A stretch of 64,000 nt of DNA from JACOMS01 sp051252005 (GCA_051252005.1 JBPOEZ010000002.1:372001-436000), one strand, 5' to 3'; positions 23,718 through 32,614 are shown, counted from the first letter of the stretch. Translations and numbers: made by a program. Notes: a model not told the origin generated them from the letters alone.

Positions 23718-24134
23718 TCAGTCGCACCACAACGGCTTAGGCTCTTTACCATAATTCCAAGCCTTCATATACCCCGCTGCAATCATTAGGTCGCCATAGT
23801 CCATCCCGTCAATTTGTACGCGGCCAATATAGCGCCCATACCTATCAGTCTCAGGCGGATTACTCAAAACGATTGCCACCGTGCCAGCGTCTTTGAAAAG
23901 TTGCCGCGCGTAATTGGTGCCCAGGATTTCAAGTTCCTTTTCTTTTTTGCATTTAGCCCGCCAGCCTTTTTCCGGCCCGTCCACGTCTTTAATCCGCAAA
24001 TTCTCGGCAAGGCTGGGAAAGTCCAAAGTGTCAGGATCAACAACGCGCGGCTTATCGGGGCTTTCGACAACCTCCGCGCAAGCCGGGCTTGTGAAGGCCA
24101 ACGCCGCCGAAAGAATGATGATAAAGTGTTTAAT
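23718..24134 (-). CDS. Secreted thermonuclease-like (SNase fold) protein, probable ATT start
   Basis: 138 residues if started at ATT (24134). Family marks: VVDPDTL, LRIKDVDGPE (Arg and Glu of the active site), DRYGRYIGRV (second active Arg), DLMIAAGYMKAW. The first canonical start is a TTG at 24101, but it would cut off KHFIIILSAALA, which is clearly the basic/hydrophobic start of a signal peptide ending at ACA-E. GGAGA lies 7 bases before the ATT. The protein is therefore probably exported. SNase-like proteins cleave DNA and RNA near the cell surface or in the periplasm. It is an isolated island gene. Confidence 0.75.
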   Translation of the reverse strand: MKHFIIILSAALAFTSPACAEVVESPDKPRVVDPDTLDFPSLAENLRIKDVDGPEKGWRAKCKKEKELEILGTNYARQLFKDAGTVAIVLSNPPETDRYGRYIGRVQIDGMDYGDLMIAAGYMKAWNYGKEPKPLWCD

Positions 24135-24272
24135 GGCCAGTCTCCAACTATGCTATGCGAATGCTATTGTGTGAGCCTTCGCGCTTAGAACCCCGCAAAG
24201 GCAAAAGGGCTTAAAAAGGTGCTTTTTTATACTCCTAAAAATTGCCATAGGGTATGGTACTTAAATGTGTTC

Positions 24273-24396
24273 CATGGGTGAAACTATGCAATCCGGCTAT
24301 AGGTTCAAGAGCGTTACTATAGCCCTTATTTTCGCGCCTTAACTTGCAATATCGCTGAGAGACTTTCATGGGTGAAACTGTTGCGTTCACCCATGA
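24273..24396. repeat. Iteron-like repeats and hairpin
   Basis: CATGGGTGAAACT occurs at 24273-24285 and 24367-24379. An inverted copy at 24386-24396 forms an 11-bp perfect stem with 24366-24376 (loop of 9). The hairpin begins 2 bases after the stop of the HTH gene on the minus strand and has no T-run, so it could be a weak terminator, an operator, or initiator-protein sites. Confidence 0.5.
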
Positions 24397-24398
24397 CA

Positions 24399-24848
24399 CT
24401 ATGTTTTTTTCTTGCCGCTCTTTCTATTAGCGGCGTTTAGAGCTTCAATATCAGCTTTCGAAAGCCTCATGAACTCCTTTGTTCCGCCCGGCAATTCATC
24501 TTTGCGCTTTGCCGGGTTAAGGCTTACCGCCGTGAGTTCATATTCACGGCATTTGCGCTTTTGCCCAAAATGATAATCCAACCGAACCTTGATAAAGCCG
24601 AGCGCGGTTAGTCTCCGCAATGCCCTTGCGCCCGTCACATGACTTTTGCCAATGGCCTCACCCGCCGCCCGTGATGAATAGACGATTTCGCCATTGTTGC
24701 GCCCATTATACCTGAATCTCAAATCGATATAAACGAGCCATTCATCACCGCTTAACGCCCTTCCCGCTGGGGATCGAAACTCCCAGCGCTTAATCATAAC
24801 AAACGGTTCCGCCTTGTCGCGCTCTCGCTTTGTGCTGTATTTAGCCAT
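24399..24848 (-). CDS. Winged-helix protein of integrase-linked islands
   Basis: 149 residues from the ATG at 24848 (MAKYSTKRERDK). The pattern EWLVYIDLRFRYNGRNNGEI, then a helix-turn-helix (AAGEAIGKSHVTGARALRRL) and GFIKV, is common in alphaproteobacterial islands and recalls replication-initiator winged helices, though no activity is known. The C-terminus is basic. The start overlaps the end of the upstream gene by 8 bases, so it belongs to the AlpA-Cys-rich-small-HTH operon. Confidence 0.75.
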   Translation of the reverse strand: MAKYSTKRERDKAEPFVMIKRWEFRSPAGRALSGDEWLVYIDLRFRYNGRNNGEIVYSSRAAGEAIGKSHVTGARALRRLTALGFIKVRLDYHFGQKRKCREYELTAVSLNPAKRKDELPGGTKEFMRLSKADIEALNAANRKSGKKKT

Positions 24849-25062
24849 CGGCAATGCCATAGTGGCGCTCTGCAATGAGCTTGGCATGGGCATAGGAAAG
24901 CCCCCGGCTTCGGCGAAGGTGATTTACGGCTAGGGCTGGCCGTTGCTTTCGCGCTGGGTGGTTTTCCAGCGCCTCAGCAAATTTAAAAAGGGGTAAATCT
25001 GAAACGTCTAGCGCATTAGATTCTTGCGATTTTTTGATATTGCGTTTATGTCTCATAGTCAT
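24841..25062 (-). CDS. Small island protein of unknown function
   Basis: 73 residues starting MTMRHKRN, with GAGG 6 bases upstream of the chosen ATG. It contains PLFKFAEALEN and RRSRGLSYAHAKLIAERHYG, a helical pattern I associate with the gene that precedes the winged-helix gene in similar islands. Its start lies inside the end of the Cys-rich gene (ATGACTATGAGACATAA overlap), showing translational coupling. Function unknown; the C-terminal helix may bind DNA. Confidence 0.65.
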   Translation of the reverse strand: MTMRHKRNIKKSQESNALDVSDLPLFKFAEALENHPARKQRPALAVNHLRRSRGLSYAHAKLIAERHYGIADG

Positions 25063-25456
25063 TCTTGACCTCATTTTTTGAAGAGTGTGGAATTGAATTT
25101 GAAGCCTGCACGGTTGCCGCCGTTGCAGGTTTCGCTTTTTTAGCGCGGGCATGAAAAGGATTGCGCCCCATCCGGTAAGGCCAAAGCGGGCATCCGGTCG
25201 CTGTGCATTTGTTGGCCTCCGCATAGGAATTGCCGCTACACCCCACACAATGCGCCCTGATAGCCTTTAAAGGGCTTTCTGGGTGTCCTAGCCCCCGCAA
25301 AGTCCCCACCGATAAAACAAGGGGGCTTATCCCTACTTTTTCACCTCTATCGGCGGCTTTAGCGCTGGGGTGTAGGTATGGGTTTTCAGTGGAACGGGAC
25401 TCGTCTTGAATATTAGTGCTTGATCCACTTGCCGCGTTGTCTCGAGGGACGCTCAA
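25046..25456 (-). CDS. Cys-rich island protein
   Basis: 136 residues, TTG start overlapping the AlpA-like stop (TTGA). The core PLKAIRAHCVGCSGNSYAEA, then KCTATGCPLWPYRMGRNPF, has four cysteines in CxxC...CxxxxxC spacing, a probable zinc site typical of small proteins in integrase-linked islands. The ends are low-complexity. Function is unknown; a nucleic-acid-binding role is guessed from family composition. Confidence 0.7.
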   Translation of the reverse strand: MSVPRDNAASGSSTNIQDESRSTENPYLHPSAKAADRGEKVGISPLVLSVGTLRGLGHPESPLKAIRAHCVGCSGNSYAEANKCTATGCPLWPYRMGRNPFHARAKKAKPATAATVQASNSIPHSSKNEVKNDYET

Positions 25457-25665
25457 CTCCCCGGCCCCTGTAAAGTGTCTACGCGGTTTTGAAGCGCCCA
25501 GGCGTTCAGGTCTTTTCCACTATAGATGATTTTACGCCCTAGTTTGAAATAGGGCGGCCCGTAGCCGCGATGTCGCCATTGACCAAGTTTCTCGCGGTCG
25601 CCAATGACGGATAACTCTGGGTCATCCAGAGTGTAGTTTCGTTCGTCTTCGAACATTTTGGTCAT
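25453..25665 (-). CDS. AlpA/excisionase-like DNA-binding protein
   Basis: 70 residues, essentially one MerR-like winged helix. LGQWRHRGYGPPYFKLGRKIIYSGKDL (split here from its flanks) matches the W-R-x-x-G-x-G-P-x-Y-x-K-x-G-R-x-x-x-Y pattern of AlpA-type regulators and excisionases. ATG preceded by AGGAG. It heads the operon 25665-24399 and probably controls integrase or excision for the island. Confidence 0.8.
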   Translation of the reverse strand: MTKMFEDERNYTLDDPELSVIGDREKLGQWRHRGYGPPYFKLGRKIIYSGKDLNAWALQNRVDTLQGPGS

Positions 25666-25785
25666 TCCTTGCTCCTATGTGGTTGGGTGGAATGACCCTT
25701 CATTGTTCATGATTGGATTAGTGTAAATACCCGCAAAATTGATGATTGAGTTTATCTTTTCTGCCGTAGTTTTGCCGTGAAAAAT

Positions 25786-26682
25786 TCATTTTTGCCGGAC
25801 AAAATTATCAACCTTTTTCTTTCTATACCTTGAAATTGACCGCTCACTAATATCGAATCCTATATCTTTGAGGTTTCGCGAGAGTCCATAATTGCTAATT
25901 TCAGCGGGCACACCATTGGGATAAATTCTTTCGGTAGCGCTAATGAATAAGCCTAGCTTAGATGGAGCACCTGGCCCCCGAATGTCGGATGTGTCAAAAT
26001 CCAACTCCGAATGTTTCCGTCCCACATCAAAAACATGGTGACCTTGCTCCTCAAGTTTATCACAGTAGAGCTGAAGGAAATCATCCCAAAGTTTTAGTGA
26101 CTTCTCTTTGATGCACAAATAATAACCACTCAAATGCCGAAACTCGTTCGCAAAACACTCAACCTCGTCATGAAAAACTTCTTCACCATTCTTCAGACAA
26201 TCAAATAAATCAAAGTTTATTCTAAAACTTGAAAACTCTAGAAACAGAAACGGCTTAAAGAAGCCAGATCTTTCATTCATAATAGGTTTAGAATTTCGGA
26301 TTTGCTCCTCGCTTGCACTACCACTATTCACAATAGACATTCGCTCTCTTTCATCTAAAGTTAAGTCTTCGGACACATTAAACTTAAACCTTAAACCTTG
26401 CTCAACCCTCACCTTCGGCTCCCATGCAGGAACAAACCATCTTACTCGATTGCTATACCGAGCTAGAAGCGGCCAACTCTGAATTCTAAACACATCTCCC
26501 GTCTTTGAAGTTACAAAAATTTCATGCTCTGCAAACCGGCATAACAGGTTCGAAAGACAATCTGGTACCGTATCATATTCACAGAAATTATCTGCGTTCC
26601 TAGCCTTACCGATGACATCCAAACTGTAATCCGCTTTATCCCATAAAAGACTTATCGGAACATATCCTTCCGGTGCAATCAT
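25786..26682 (-). CDS. Unknown protein coupled to the integrase
   Basis: 298 residues overlapping the integrase stop by 4 bases (ATGA), hence co-translated. The C-terminal third has GPGAPSKLGLFISATERIYP and GFDISERSISRYRKKK, a pattern like the helix-turn-helix tail found in many island proteins near integrases. The N-terminus (MIAPEGYVPISLLWD) is also typical of that group. No enzymatic motif. It is AT-richer than the integrase. A DNA-binding role is likely, details unknown. Confidence 0.6.
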   Translation of the reverse strand: MIAPEGYVPISLLWDKADYSLDVIGKARNADNFCEYDTVPDCLSNLLCRFAEHEIFVTSKTGDVFRIQSWPLLARYSNRVRWFVPAWEPKVRVEQGLRFKFNVSEDLTLDERERMSIVNSGSASEEQIRNSKPIMNERSGFFKPFLFLEFSSFRINFDLFDCLKNGEEVFHDEVECFANEFRHLSGYYLCIKEKSLKLWDDFLQLYCDKLEEQGHHVFDVGRKHSELDFDTSDIRGPGAPSKLGLFISATERIYPNGVPAEISNYGLSRNLKDIGFDISERSISRYRKKKVDNFVRQK

Positions 26683-27884
26683 CCAAAAGCCCTCACAACA
26701 TTCGCCTCGGATTGAGTTAAAAAAACTGACCAGCGCTCAATTAGTTCACGGCGCCTTTCTAATAAATCTGTTCTCGAGTAAGCCCGCTCAACTTCGGACC
26801 CGACAATGTGCGATATACTCATCTCGGCAATTTCACGCGGGGCCTTGGCAACCTCCGCCGCCCAAATGCGAAATGTAGCCCTGAAGCCGTGGACCGTTAC
26901 TTTTTTCATGCCCATCCGCCGCAGGAGCATAAGCATACTCATGTTGGATAACGGCTGATGTCGCTTTTGACCTTCAAACACAAATTCAGAATCCAGCGCC
27001 TTCAATGGCTCTATAATTCCAAGCATGGCATCGCTAAGCGGAACGCGGTGGATTTCGCCGTTTTTCATGCGAACCGCTGGGCAGGTCCAGATTTTGGCTT
27101 CCCAGTCGATTTCATCCCACCGCATGCCCAAAACTTCTGACGTTCGGGATCCCGTTAACATCGTGAAACGCAATGCCTGAGCCGCCATCGCTGAGCGCCC
27201 CACTAAGGCTTGATAAAATTCCGGCGCATCCTTCCACGACATTGACGCATGATGTTTGGGTTTCTTTTTGACCTTTGGAAGAACCTTGCCATCCCGAATG
27301 GTCACAACAGGGTTTTCACCCTCCCTGAACCCTTTTGATTTTGCCACATCTAAAACCGTCTTAATGCGCTGGGATAACCGCCGCGCGGTTTCGTGCTTCT
27401 CGGTCCAAATCGGACTGAGGCACATTAAGACCTCAGGCTGACCAATAACATTTACAGGCATGCGTCCGATAAAAGGAAAGGCATATTCTCTGAGCGTGTT
27501 TATCCATTGCTGGCCATGCTTTTGGTTTTTCCAAGTCGGCAAGCGGTCAATATGAACCTGCTTGGCAAGTTCCTCAAATAACGGAACCTCTTGCTTGCCG
27601 TGAAAACGTGGATTAAGTCCCTGCTTGGCCAGCCGCCTATATTCCAGCGCCTTTTCACGCGCTTCCCCCAATGGCACCAAATCCGCGCCGCCCAGACCAA
27701 AGTCGGTACGAAGCGGAGCGCCCTTACGGTTCTTCTGGCCTTTGACGGTAACACGCACAATCCAGCGCCGCCGCTGCGATGGCAGGGGGTCCACAACCAA
27801 ATATAGACCATTCCCATCACCATGCCGCCCAGGGCCAAGCTTGCTGACACTCGCCTTCGTCAAATTACCTGTAAGAGCCGCCAT
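26679..27884 (-). CDS. Tyrosine site-specific integrase (P4/tRNA type)
   Basis: 401 residues. The catalytic set is visible: Arg in LTGSRTSEVLGMRW (~249), HGFRATFRIWA (His-x-x-Arg, ~338), His in SISHIVG (~363), and nucleophile Tyr in VERAYSRTD (~374). An N-terminal DUF4102-like arm-binding part starts with LTKASVSKL. It lies 145 bases from the tRNA-Ser 3' end and should recombine at the 19-bp core in that tRNA. Full length; nothing suggests inactivation. Confidence 0.93.
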   Translation of the reverse strand: MAALTGNLTKASVSKLGPGRHGDGNGLYLVVDPLPSQRRRWIVRVTVKGQKNRKGAPLRTDFGLGGADLVPLGEAREKALEYRRLAKQGLNPRFHGKQEVPLFEELAKQVHIDRLPTWKNQKHGQQWINTLREYAFPFIGRMPVNVIGQPEVLMCLSPIWTEKHETARRLSQRIKTVLDVAKSKGFREGENPVVTIRDGKVLPKVKKKPKHHASMSWKDAPEFYQALVGRSAMAAQALRFTMLTGSRTSEVLGMRWDEIDWEAKIWTCPAVRMKNGEIHRVPLSDAMLGIIEPLKALDSEFVFEGQKRHQPLSNMSMLMLLRRMGMKKVTVHGFRATFRIWAAEVAKAPREIAEMSISHIVGSEVERAYSRTDLLERRRELIERWSVFLTQSEANVVRAFG

Positions 27885-28028
27885 TCAATCATACCACAAT
27901 AAATACCACACAATGAGTATATATCAGTATAATCGAACGAAAGCGAGAGAGAATTGAAAAGGCCAAATACCCCCGTTAAACCCCATGTTATGGGGCCTAA
28001 AGGCATTCAATAAAATTGAGTGAAATAG

Positions 28029-28047
28029 GGTAGTGGCGGAGACGAAG
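28029..28047. repeat. tRNA-proximal island attachment site
   Basis: Same 19 bases as 17848-17866, here forming the 3' end of tRNA-Ser plus five bases beyond its CCA. It is the integrase-side island boundary. Confidence 0.8.
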
Positions 28048-28124
28048 GGATTCGAACCCTCGATGAGCTTTTGGCCCATACTCCCTTAGCAGGGGAGCGC
28101 CTTCGACCACTCGGCCACGTCTCC
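28034..28124 (-). tRNA. tRNA-Ser(GCT)
   Basis: Read on the minus strand it starts GGAGACGTGGCCGAGTGG and ends CGTCTCCGCCA, with a perfect 7-bp acceptor stem (GGAGACG/CGTCTCC), anticodon loop CTGCTAA (anticodon GCT), a long variable arm as expected for serine, GGTTCGAATCC T-loop and encoded CCA. 91 bases. It is the insertion target of the island and is left intact. Confidence 0.97.
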
Positions 28125-28471
28125 GAGCGGGGACTTAGCGAAAACAGCGCGGTCCCGCAAGAGACAATCGTACATTTATGCCTTGTTTCAATTTGGGATG
28201 GCTGCGCGCCCTCTCGCAAAATTACTCTCGCAATTTGTCCTGCTTTGAAACAGCCCTACTGTTTTTACAGGCAGCGCATTTAGAACTCAAAACCACAAAT
28301 TCCTTAAAAGGCCCTGATTTCATTCTTCAGTAACCATAAACATAGCGAAGCGTGTCACTTTAGGACGGACTGCCTCAAACTGGCACGGCCTACGCATGAT
28401 TTTATTTATCGGCGTTTACGAGATGTTTGTTCAATTCTCGTAAAACAGATTTTGAATGATTGGGATCAGAA

Positions 28472-30130
28472 ATGGCTACGCTTAAAAAAAACACACAATT
28501 TTCCGCTGGCGCGGGAGCTCCAAGCTCTACGCCAAACGAAGACCCTCGCCGTAAACCTCGGCCTGCGGAGAGCTTTGAGAACTTCAAATCTCGCATAGAG
28601 GCCAATATTGCAGATAGCTCAAACGCTGGTGCCCATTCAGAGACAAATCAAGCCCAAAGCGCGCAGGATCACAAGGTTCCAGCCCCCATCATCAGACAAA
28701 GCCTTGATGAAATCGTGGTAGGACGAAACGCCATAAACGGCCCAGCCTTAAAATTTTCTTTGCGCGTTTCAGACAGTGTCTGGATCGCCGCCATTATCAT
28801 GATCTCAGTCTGGAGCGGCTATATTGGGACCAATGGCCGGTCGGTATTAGCCCCCGTAGCGGTCGGGCTGTTCGGAACCGCCATTTTTATTACAACCCTA
28901 CTCTCAAGCGGCGTCCATCGTTTCCACCCGCAAGAAGATTATGTCGCGCACCAGAAGAAGGTTTTCTTCGCGTCATTTGCCTCTCTTGGCGTATGGCTCA
29001 GCAGCGCGTTGATTTTAAAGCCCGCAACCTTTTCGCCGAATGCGCTCGCTTGGGCGGGCCTCTTGGCCGCAGCAGGCCTGTTTTTACTTCACTCGCTTTA
29101 TTATTTGCACATTCGGCGCCTCCATAGCGTGCAAGCGTTGGCCCCGAAGATTGTTATGCTTGGCGCTACAGAATCCGCGCGGCGGCTTATCGAAGCCAAC
29201 ATTCGGTCTGGGGATTTGAATATCCTCGCCATTTTTGATGACCGCGTTTCGCGCGCGCCGGCCTATATTCACGGCGTTCCTGTTGTGGGCAAGGTTCAAG
29301 ACCTGCTCGCGTGGAAAGAGCTCCCTTATATTGACCGCATCGTTGTGACCTTACCGAGTATGGCCGCGCACAGAAAGCAAGTGCTTATTGAGCAAGTGCG
29401 CCTCCTGCCCAATAGAATTGCCTTCTTGGTCGATGACTTTGAAACAATGGGTCATGTCAATAAACGGCTGACGCAGATCGCCAATATCAGCATGCAAGAC
29501 CTTACGGGCAAACCGAAAAGCGCGCGTCATACCGCCATGAAACGGGTCATGGATATTCTTATTAGCGGAACGGCTTTGGTCTTAGGCGCGCCGGTCTTAG
29601 CTCTCATTGCTTTGCTTATTAAGCTCGATAGTCCGGGGCCAGCTCTTTTCAAACAGGTCCGCCACGGCTTTAACAACCGCGAATTTGAGGTCTATAAATT
29701 CAGGTCCCTTCGCGTCGAGCATGAGGATAAACAGGCCGCCTCTCAGGTTACAGCCGGTGATAGCCGCGTGACCAAAATTGGGCGTTTCATTCGCAAGACA
29801 AGTCTTGATGAGCTACCACAGCTCGTCAATGTTCTGAAAGGCGATATGTCCCTGGTTGGGCCGCGTCCGCATGCCATTGGCATGAAAACCGGCAATATCG
29901 AATCTTATAAGCTCGTTGAAGACTATGCCCACCGCCACAAAGTAAAACCGGGTATGACAGGCTGGGCGCAAATTAACGGCTCACGCGGCCCGCTCCATGA
30001 CGCCGCAGGCGTTGCAAGGCGCGTACAGCTTGATGTTGAATATATTGAACGCGCCTCTGTGTTGTTTGATCTGATGATCATGGTCAAGACTTTACCATGC
30101 CTTCTCGGTGATAGCGAAAACATCCGGTAA
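28472..30130 (+). CDS. hfsE: Polyprenyl glycosylphosphotransferase (priming enzyme, HfsE-like)
   Basis: 552 residues from the ATG at 28472. A disordered N-terminus (~1-70) is followed by membrane helices (~95-210), a nucleotide-binding-like middle (KIVMLGATESARRLIEAN), and a C-terminal bacterial sugar transferase domain (~355-550) with KRVMDILISG, the membrane-entry helix, KFRSL, TSLDELPQLVNVLKGDMSLVG and KPGMTGWAQI. It transfers the first sugar-phosphate to undecaprenyl phosphate. The family is certain; the hfsE name rests on neighbours matching the holdfast set. Confidence 0.85.
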   Translation: MATLKKNTQFSAGAGAPSSTPNEDPRRKPRPAESFENFKSRIEANIADSSNAGAHSETNQAQSAQDHKVPAPIIRQSLDEIVVGRNAINGPALKFSLRVSDSVWIAAIIMISVWSGYIGTNGRSVLAPVAVGLFGTAIFITTLLSSGVHRFHPQEDYVAHQKKVFFASFASLGVWLSSALILKPATFSPNALAWAGLLAAAGLFLLHSLYYLHIRRLHSVQALAPKIVMLGATESARRLIEANIRSGDLNILAIFDDRVSRAPAYIHGVPVVGKVQDLLAWKELPYIDRIVVTLPSMAAHRKQVLIEQVRLLPNRIAFLVDDFETMGHVNKRLTQIANISMQDLTGKPKSARHTAMKRVMDILISGTALVLGAPVLALIALLIKLDSPGPALFKQVRHGFNNREFEVYKFRSLRVEHEDKQAASQVTAGDSRVTKIGRFIRKTSLDELPQLVNVLKGDMSLVGPRPHAIGMKTGNIESYKLVEDYAHRHKVKPGMTGWAQINGSRGPLHDAAGVARRVQLDVEYIERASVLFDLMIMVKTLPCLLGDSENIR

Positions 30131-30170
30131 TGACCGCTTTGTTGCCATATCCAAGCGGTCGAGGCCTGTC

Positions 30171-31673
30171 ATGATGGGCCGGTCTATGCTCGCCTATATT
30201 CCCGTAAATCTGGCAAATATTATTGTCAGCTTCGGGACTATCGTGATTCTGACACGGCTACTCGATAGCGCTGAGTTTGGCCGTTACGCCCTCGCTATGA
30301 TTACGCTACAGTTTTTTCATATGGGCCTATTCACGTGGCTAGAAGCGGCCATGGTTCGCTTTCAGGCCCGCGCCGACCGTGAAGACGACATGCCCTCACA
30401 CCTAAAGACGATTTACCGCTATGCAGCGGTGTTTTCGCTAACGGGGTGGGTGCTGATGATGCTGGCCTTATGGGTCTTGCCCATCGCTGACAATATGAAG
30501 ACCGTGATTGGGTTTGCTTTAACGTCAACTTGCCTGACCCTTATCGTGAATTTGGGTATGGAGGCTCACAAAGCCGACCAACGCATTCAGCGTTATAGCG
30601 CTCTATACACAACGAAGATGTTGGTGAGTTTTTCCATTGGGATTTTGCTCATCATGGTCACACCGCTTAGAGAGGTTGCGCCGTTTATCGGGATCATTAT
30701 TGCAACCGTTCTCGTTCTCATGATCGACTTCCCGTTTATGTTGAAGCGCATGTCGGGCGGGCGCGTCAAACCGGAAAAAGCGAAAACATATTTCAATTAC
30801 GGCATGCCCATATGCATTTCGCTTTTATTGACCTACGCGCTCTCATCCGGAGATATGTTCATTATCAACGCGTTCATGGGCGAGTCTGCGGCGGGGCAAT
30901 ATAATGCCGGCTATAATCTCGCCAATCGCAGCCTTGATGTCATGTTCATCTGGATTGCCATGGCCGTCACGCCGATTGCCATTTCAGCCTTGGAACATGA
31001 AGGCGTTGAATCCTCGAGAATTATCTTAAAGAACTACGGCGCTATGCTCTTGTGGCTTTCCATGCCCGCAGCCACAGGGATTGCGCTTGTTGCAAAACCT
31101 GCGGGTTTTATGCTGGGCGAATCCGTTCGGGACCAAGCGGTTTTAATTATGCCTTTAATTGCCTTTGCCGGCGTTCTGAACGGTATGATTTCCTATTACG
31201 CACAGCGCGCCTTTATGATGAGCGGACACACGCAAATGTTCGTCTGGGCTATGGTGCCGCCAGTTATTCTTAATATCGGCCTGAACTTATGGTTCATACC
31301 GGAAACGGGTCTTAATCTGGGCCTTATGGGCGCGGTCTACGCAACGGTAGCCTCATATCTGTTAGGCCTCGTCATAGCCTTAGTGGTTGGGCGGAGATAT
31401 TATCCGCTTCCTTTACCCGTTCGCGCATTTTTCGAAATCTCATTCGCGTGTATTATCATGGGGGCCATTGTTAATTTGGTTCCCATGGGGCCGAACATGC
31501 CAGACGTTATTCAAGTTCTGCTTAAGGCCGCTATTGGCATTACGATTTATGCCGCCGTTTGTCTCGCAATCAATGCGGCGGACTGCCGAACGGTGATTAA
31601 AGACATCACGGCAAAATTTCGTAATCGCAGAGAGCCTGACCTGAGCAGCTGCGCGTCTGAAGGCGGGGCATGA
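30171..31673 (+). CDS. hfsF: Polysaccharide flippase (Wzx/HfsF-like)
   Basis: About 500 residues with 12-14 predicted membrane helices and the MATE/Wzx-type N-terminus (NLANIIVSFGTIVILTRLLD, then FGRYALAMITLQF). It flips lipid-linked repeat units to the periplasm. Start chosen at the ATG at 30171 with GAGG 6 bases upstream; an earlier GTG at 30108 would overlap the previous gene and add a polar tail. The end overlaps the next gene (ATGA). Confidence 0.8.
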   Translation: MMGRSMLAYIPVNLANIIVSFGTIVILTRLLDSAEFGRYALAMITLQFFHMGLFTWLEAAMVRFQARADREDDMPSHLKTIYRYAAVFSLTGWVLMMLALWVLPIADNMKTVIGFALTSTCLTLIVNLGMEAHKADQRIQRYSALYTTKMLVSFSIGILLIMVTPLREVAPFIGIIIATVLVLMIDFPFMLKRMSGGRVKPEKAKTYFNYGMPICISLLLTYALSSGDMFIINAFMGESAAGQYNAGYNLANRSLDVMFIWIAMAVTPIAISALEHEGVESSRIILKNYGAMLLWLSMPAATGIALVAKPAGFMLGESVRDQAVLIMPLIAFAGVLNGMISYYAQRAFMMSGHTQMFVWAMVPPVILNIGLNLWFIPETGLNLGLMGAVYATVASYLLGLVIALVVGRRYYPLPLPVRAFFEISFACIIMGAIVNLVPMGPNMPDVIQVLLKAAIGITIYAAVCLAINAADCRTVIKDITAKFRNRREPDLSSCASEGGA

Positions 31674-32614
31674 TGTCCAGTTCTGTTGATATCACACGCG
31701 TGGAAAGCGCGGCGGCCGTTAACGACGCCCCTAGGCTCTCGATCCTCATTCCCTATTTTCGAGATGACCCTACTGAGCTTCTGGAAAGCTTGTGTCTTGA
31801 GACGGCTCACTTACCCTCTGTGGAAATATTGATCTATGATGACGGAACGGGTGACGAGGCGTTAAATCAGCGTGTCAGCGCGGATGTTAAGGCTTCTTCC
31901 AGCTGCGTGCGTTTATTGATTGCCCATGAAAATAAAGGCCGAGCCTTTGCCCGCAACACCCTAAAAACTGAGGCCCGAGCTGATTGGGTTCTGTTCCTCG
32001 ATGCCGATATGCGGCCTGTCTCGAACCAATTCGTTAGCCTCTATTTGGATAGGGTCGAGGCCAATACAGCCGACATTATTTTTGGCGGATTCGAAGTCCC
32101 GCATAAAACATCTGATCCCGAGCGGGAACTGCATAGAGCATTCTCGCAAACCTCTGATTGTCTCACGCTTGAAATGCGGCAAAAACACGGGCCGCAATAT
32201 GTTTGCTCGTCGAACCTCTGCGTCAGGAAAACCGTCCTAGACGCCGAGCCTTTCGATCCAGAATTCACAGGATGGGGATGGGAAGATAGTGAATGGGCCG
32301 CCCGCGTTGCCGCTCGCTTTACACTCTTGCACGCCGATATTCCTGCCTTGCATCTTGGGCTAGAAACAACCGACACATTGCTCAATCGGTTTAAAAATAG
32401 CGGGCACAATTATATGCGTTTCACGTCCAAGCATCCTGATTTGGCCAAAACATTGAAGCTACATAATGCCGTGTTGAAATTGCGGAAAATTCCGGCCCAG
32501 AAGCTTATGCGTCCGCTTCTTAAAGCGCTCGTGAAATTTAAACTGGCACCCACCAAAGTTCGATTAATCGCCTTAAAACTTTGGCGCGCCAGTTGGTATG
32601 CGGAGGCCGTATGA
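31670..32614 (+). CDS. Glycosyltransferase family 2
   Basis: 314 residues, GT-A fold: LSILIPYFRD at the nucleotide site, ILIYDDGTGD, RAFARNTLK, then the metal motif FLDADMRP, and the catalytic-side GWGWEDSEWAARV. Cytoplasmic; adds a sugar to the lipid-linked chain. In holdfast loci two such enzymes, HfsG and HfsL, are known; I cannot tell which this is. Coupled by ATGA overlaps to both neighbours. Confidence 0.85.
   Translation: MMSSSVDITRVESAAAVNDAPRLSILIPYFRDDPTELLESLCLETAHLPSVEILIYDDGTGDEALNQRVSADVKASSSCVRLLIAHENKGRAFARNTLKTEARADWVLFLDADMRPVSNQFVSLYLDRVEANTADIIFGGFEVPHKTSDPERELHRAFSQTSDCLTLEMRQKHGPQYVCSSNLCVRKTVLDAEPFDPEFTGWGWEDSEWAARVAARFTLLHADIPALHLGLETTDTLLNRFKNSGHNYMRFTSKHPDLAKTLKLHNAVLKLRKIPAQKLMRPLLKALVKFKLAPTKVRLIALKLWRASWYAEAV

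Larger units (their letters stand above)
17848..28047. mobile_element. Genomic island inserted at tRNA-Ser(GCT)
   Basis: A 19-bp direct repeat (17848-17866 and 28029-28047) brackets the region; the right copy is the 3' end of tRNA-Ser. The tyrosine integrase is the gene next to the tRNA, oriented away from it, which is the classic tRNA-int-cargo-att order. Cargo includes regulatory genes of integrase-linked islands (AlpA-like, HTH, Cys-rich protein), SRAP, DUF3800, thermonuclease-like, HGGxSTG and membrane proteins, plus an IS3 remnant. No conjugation or capsid genes were seen. Confidence 0.8.

Noticed and set aside
23474..23752. 92-codon frame on -
   Set aside because: Unusual composition, overlaps the hairpin and the end of the nuclease gene, no family pattern.
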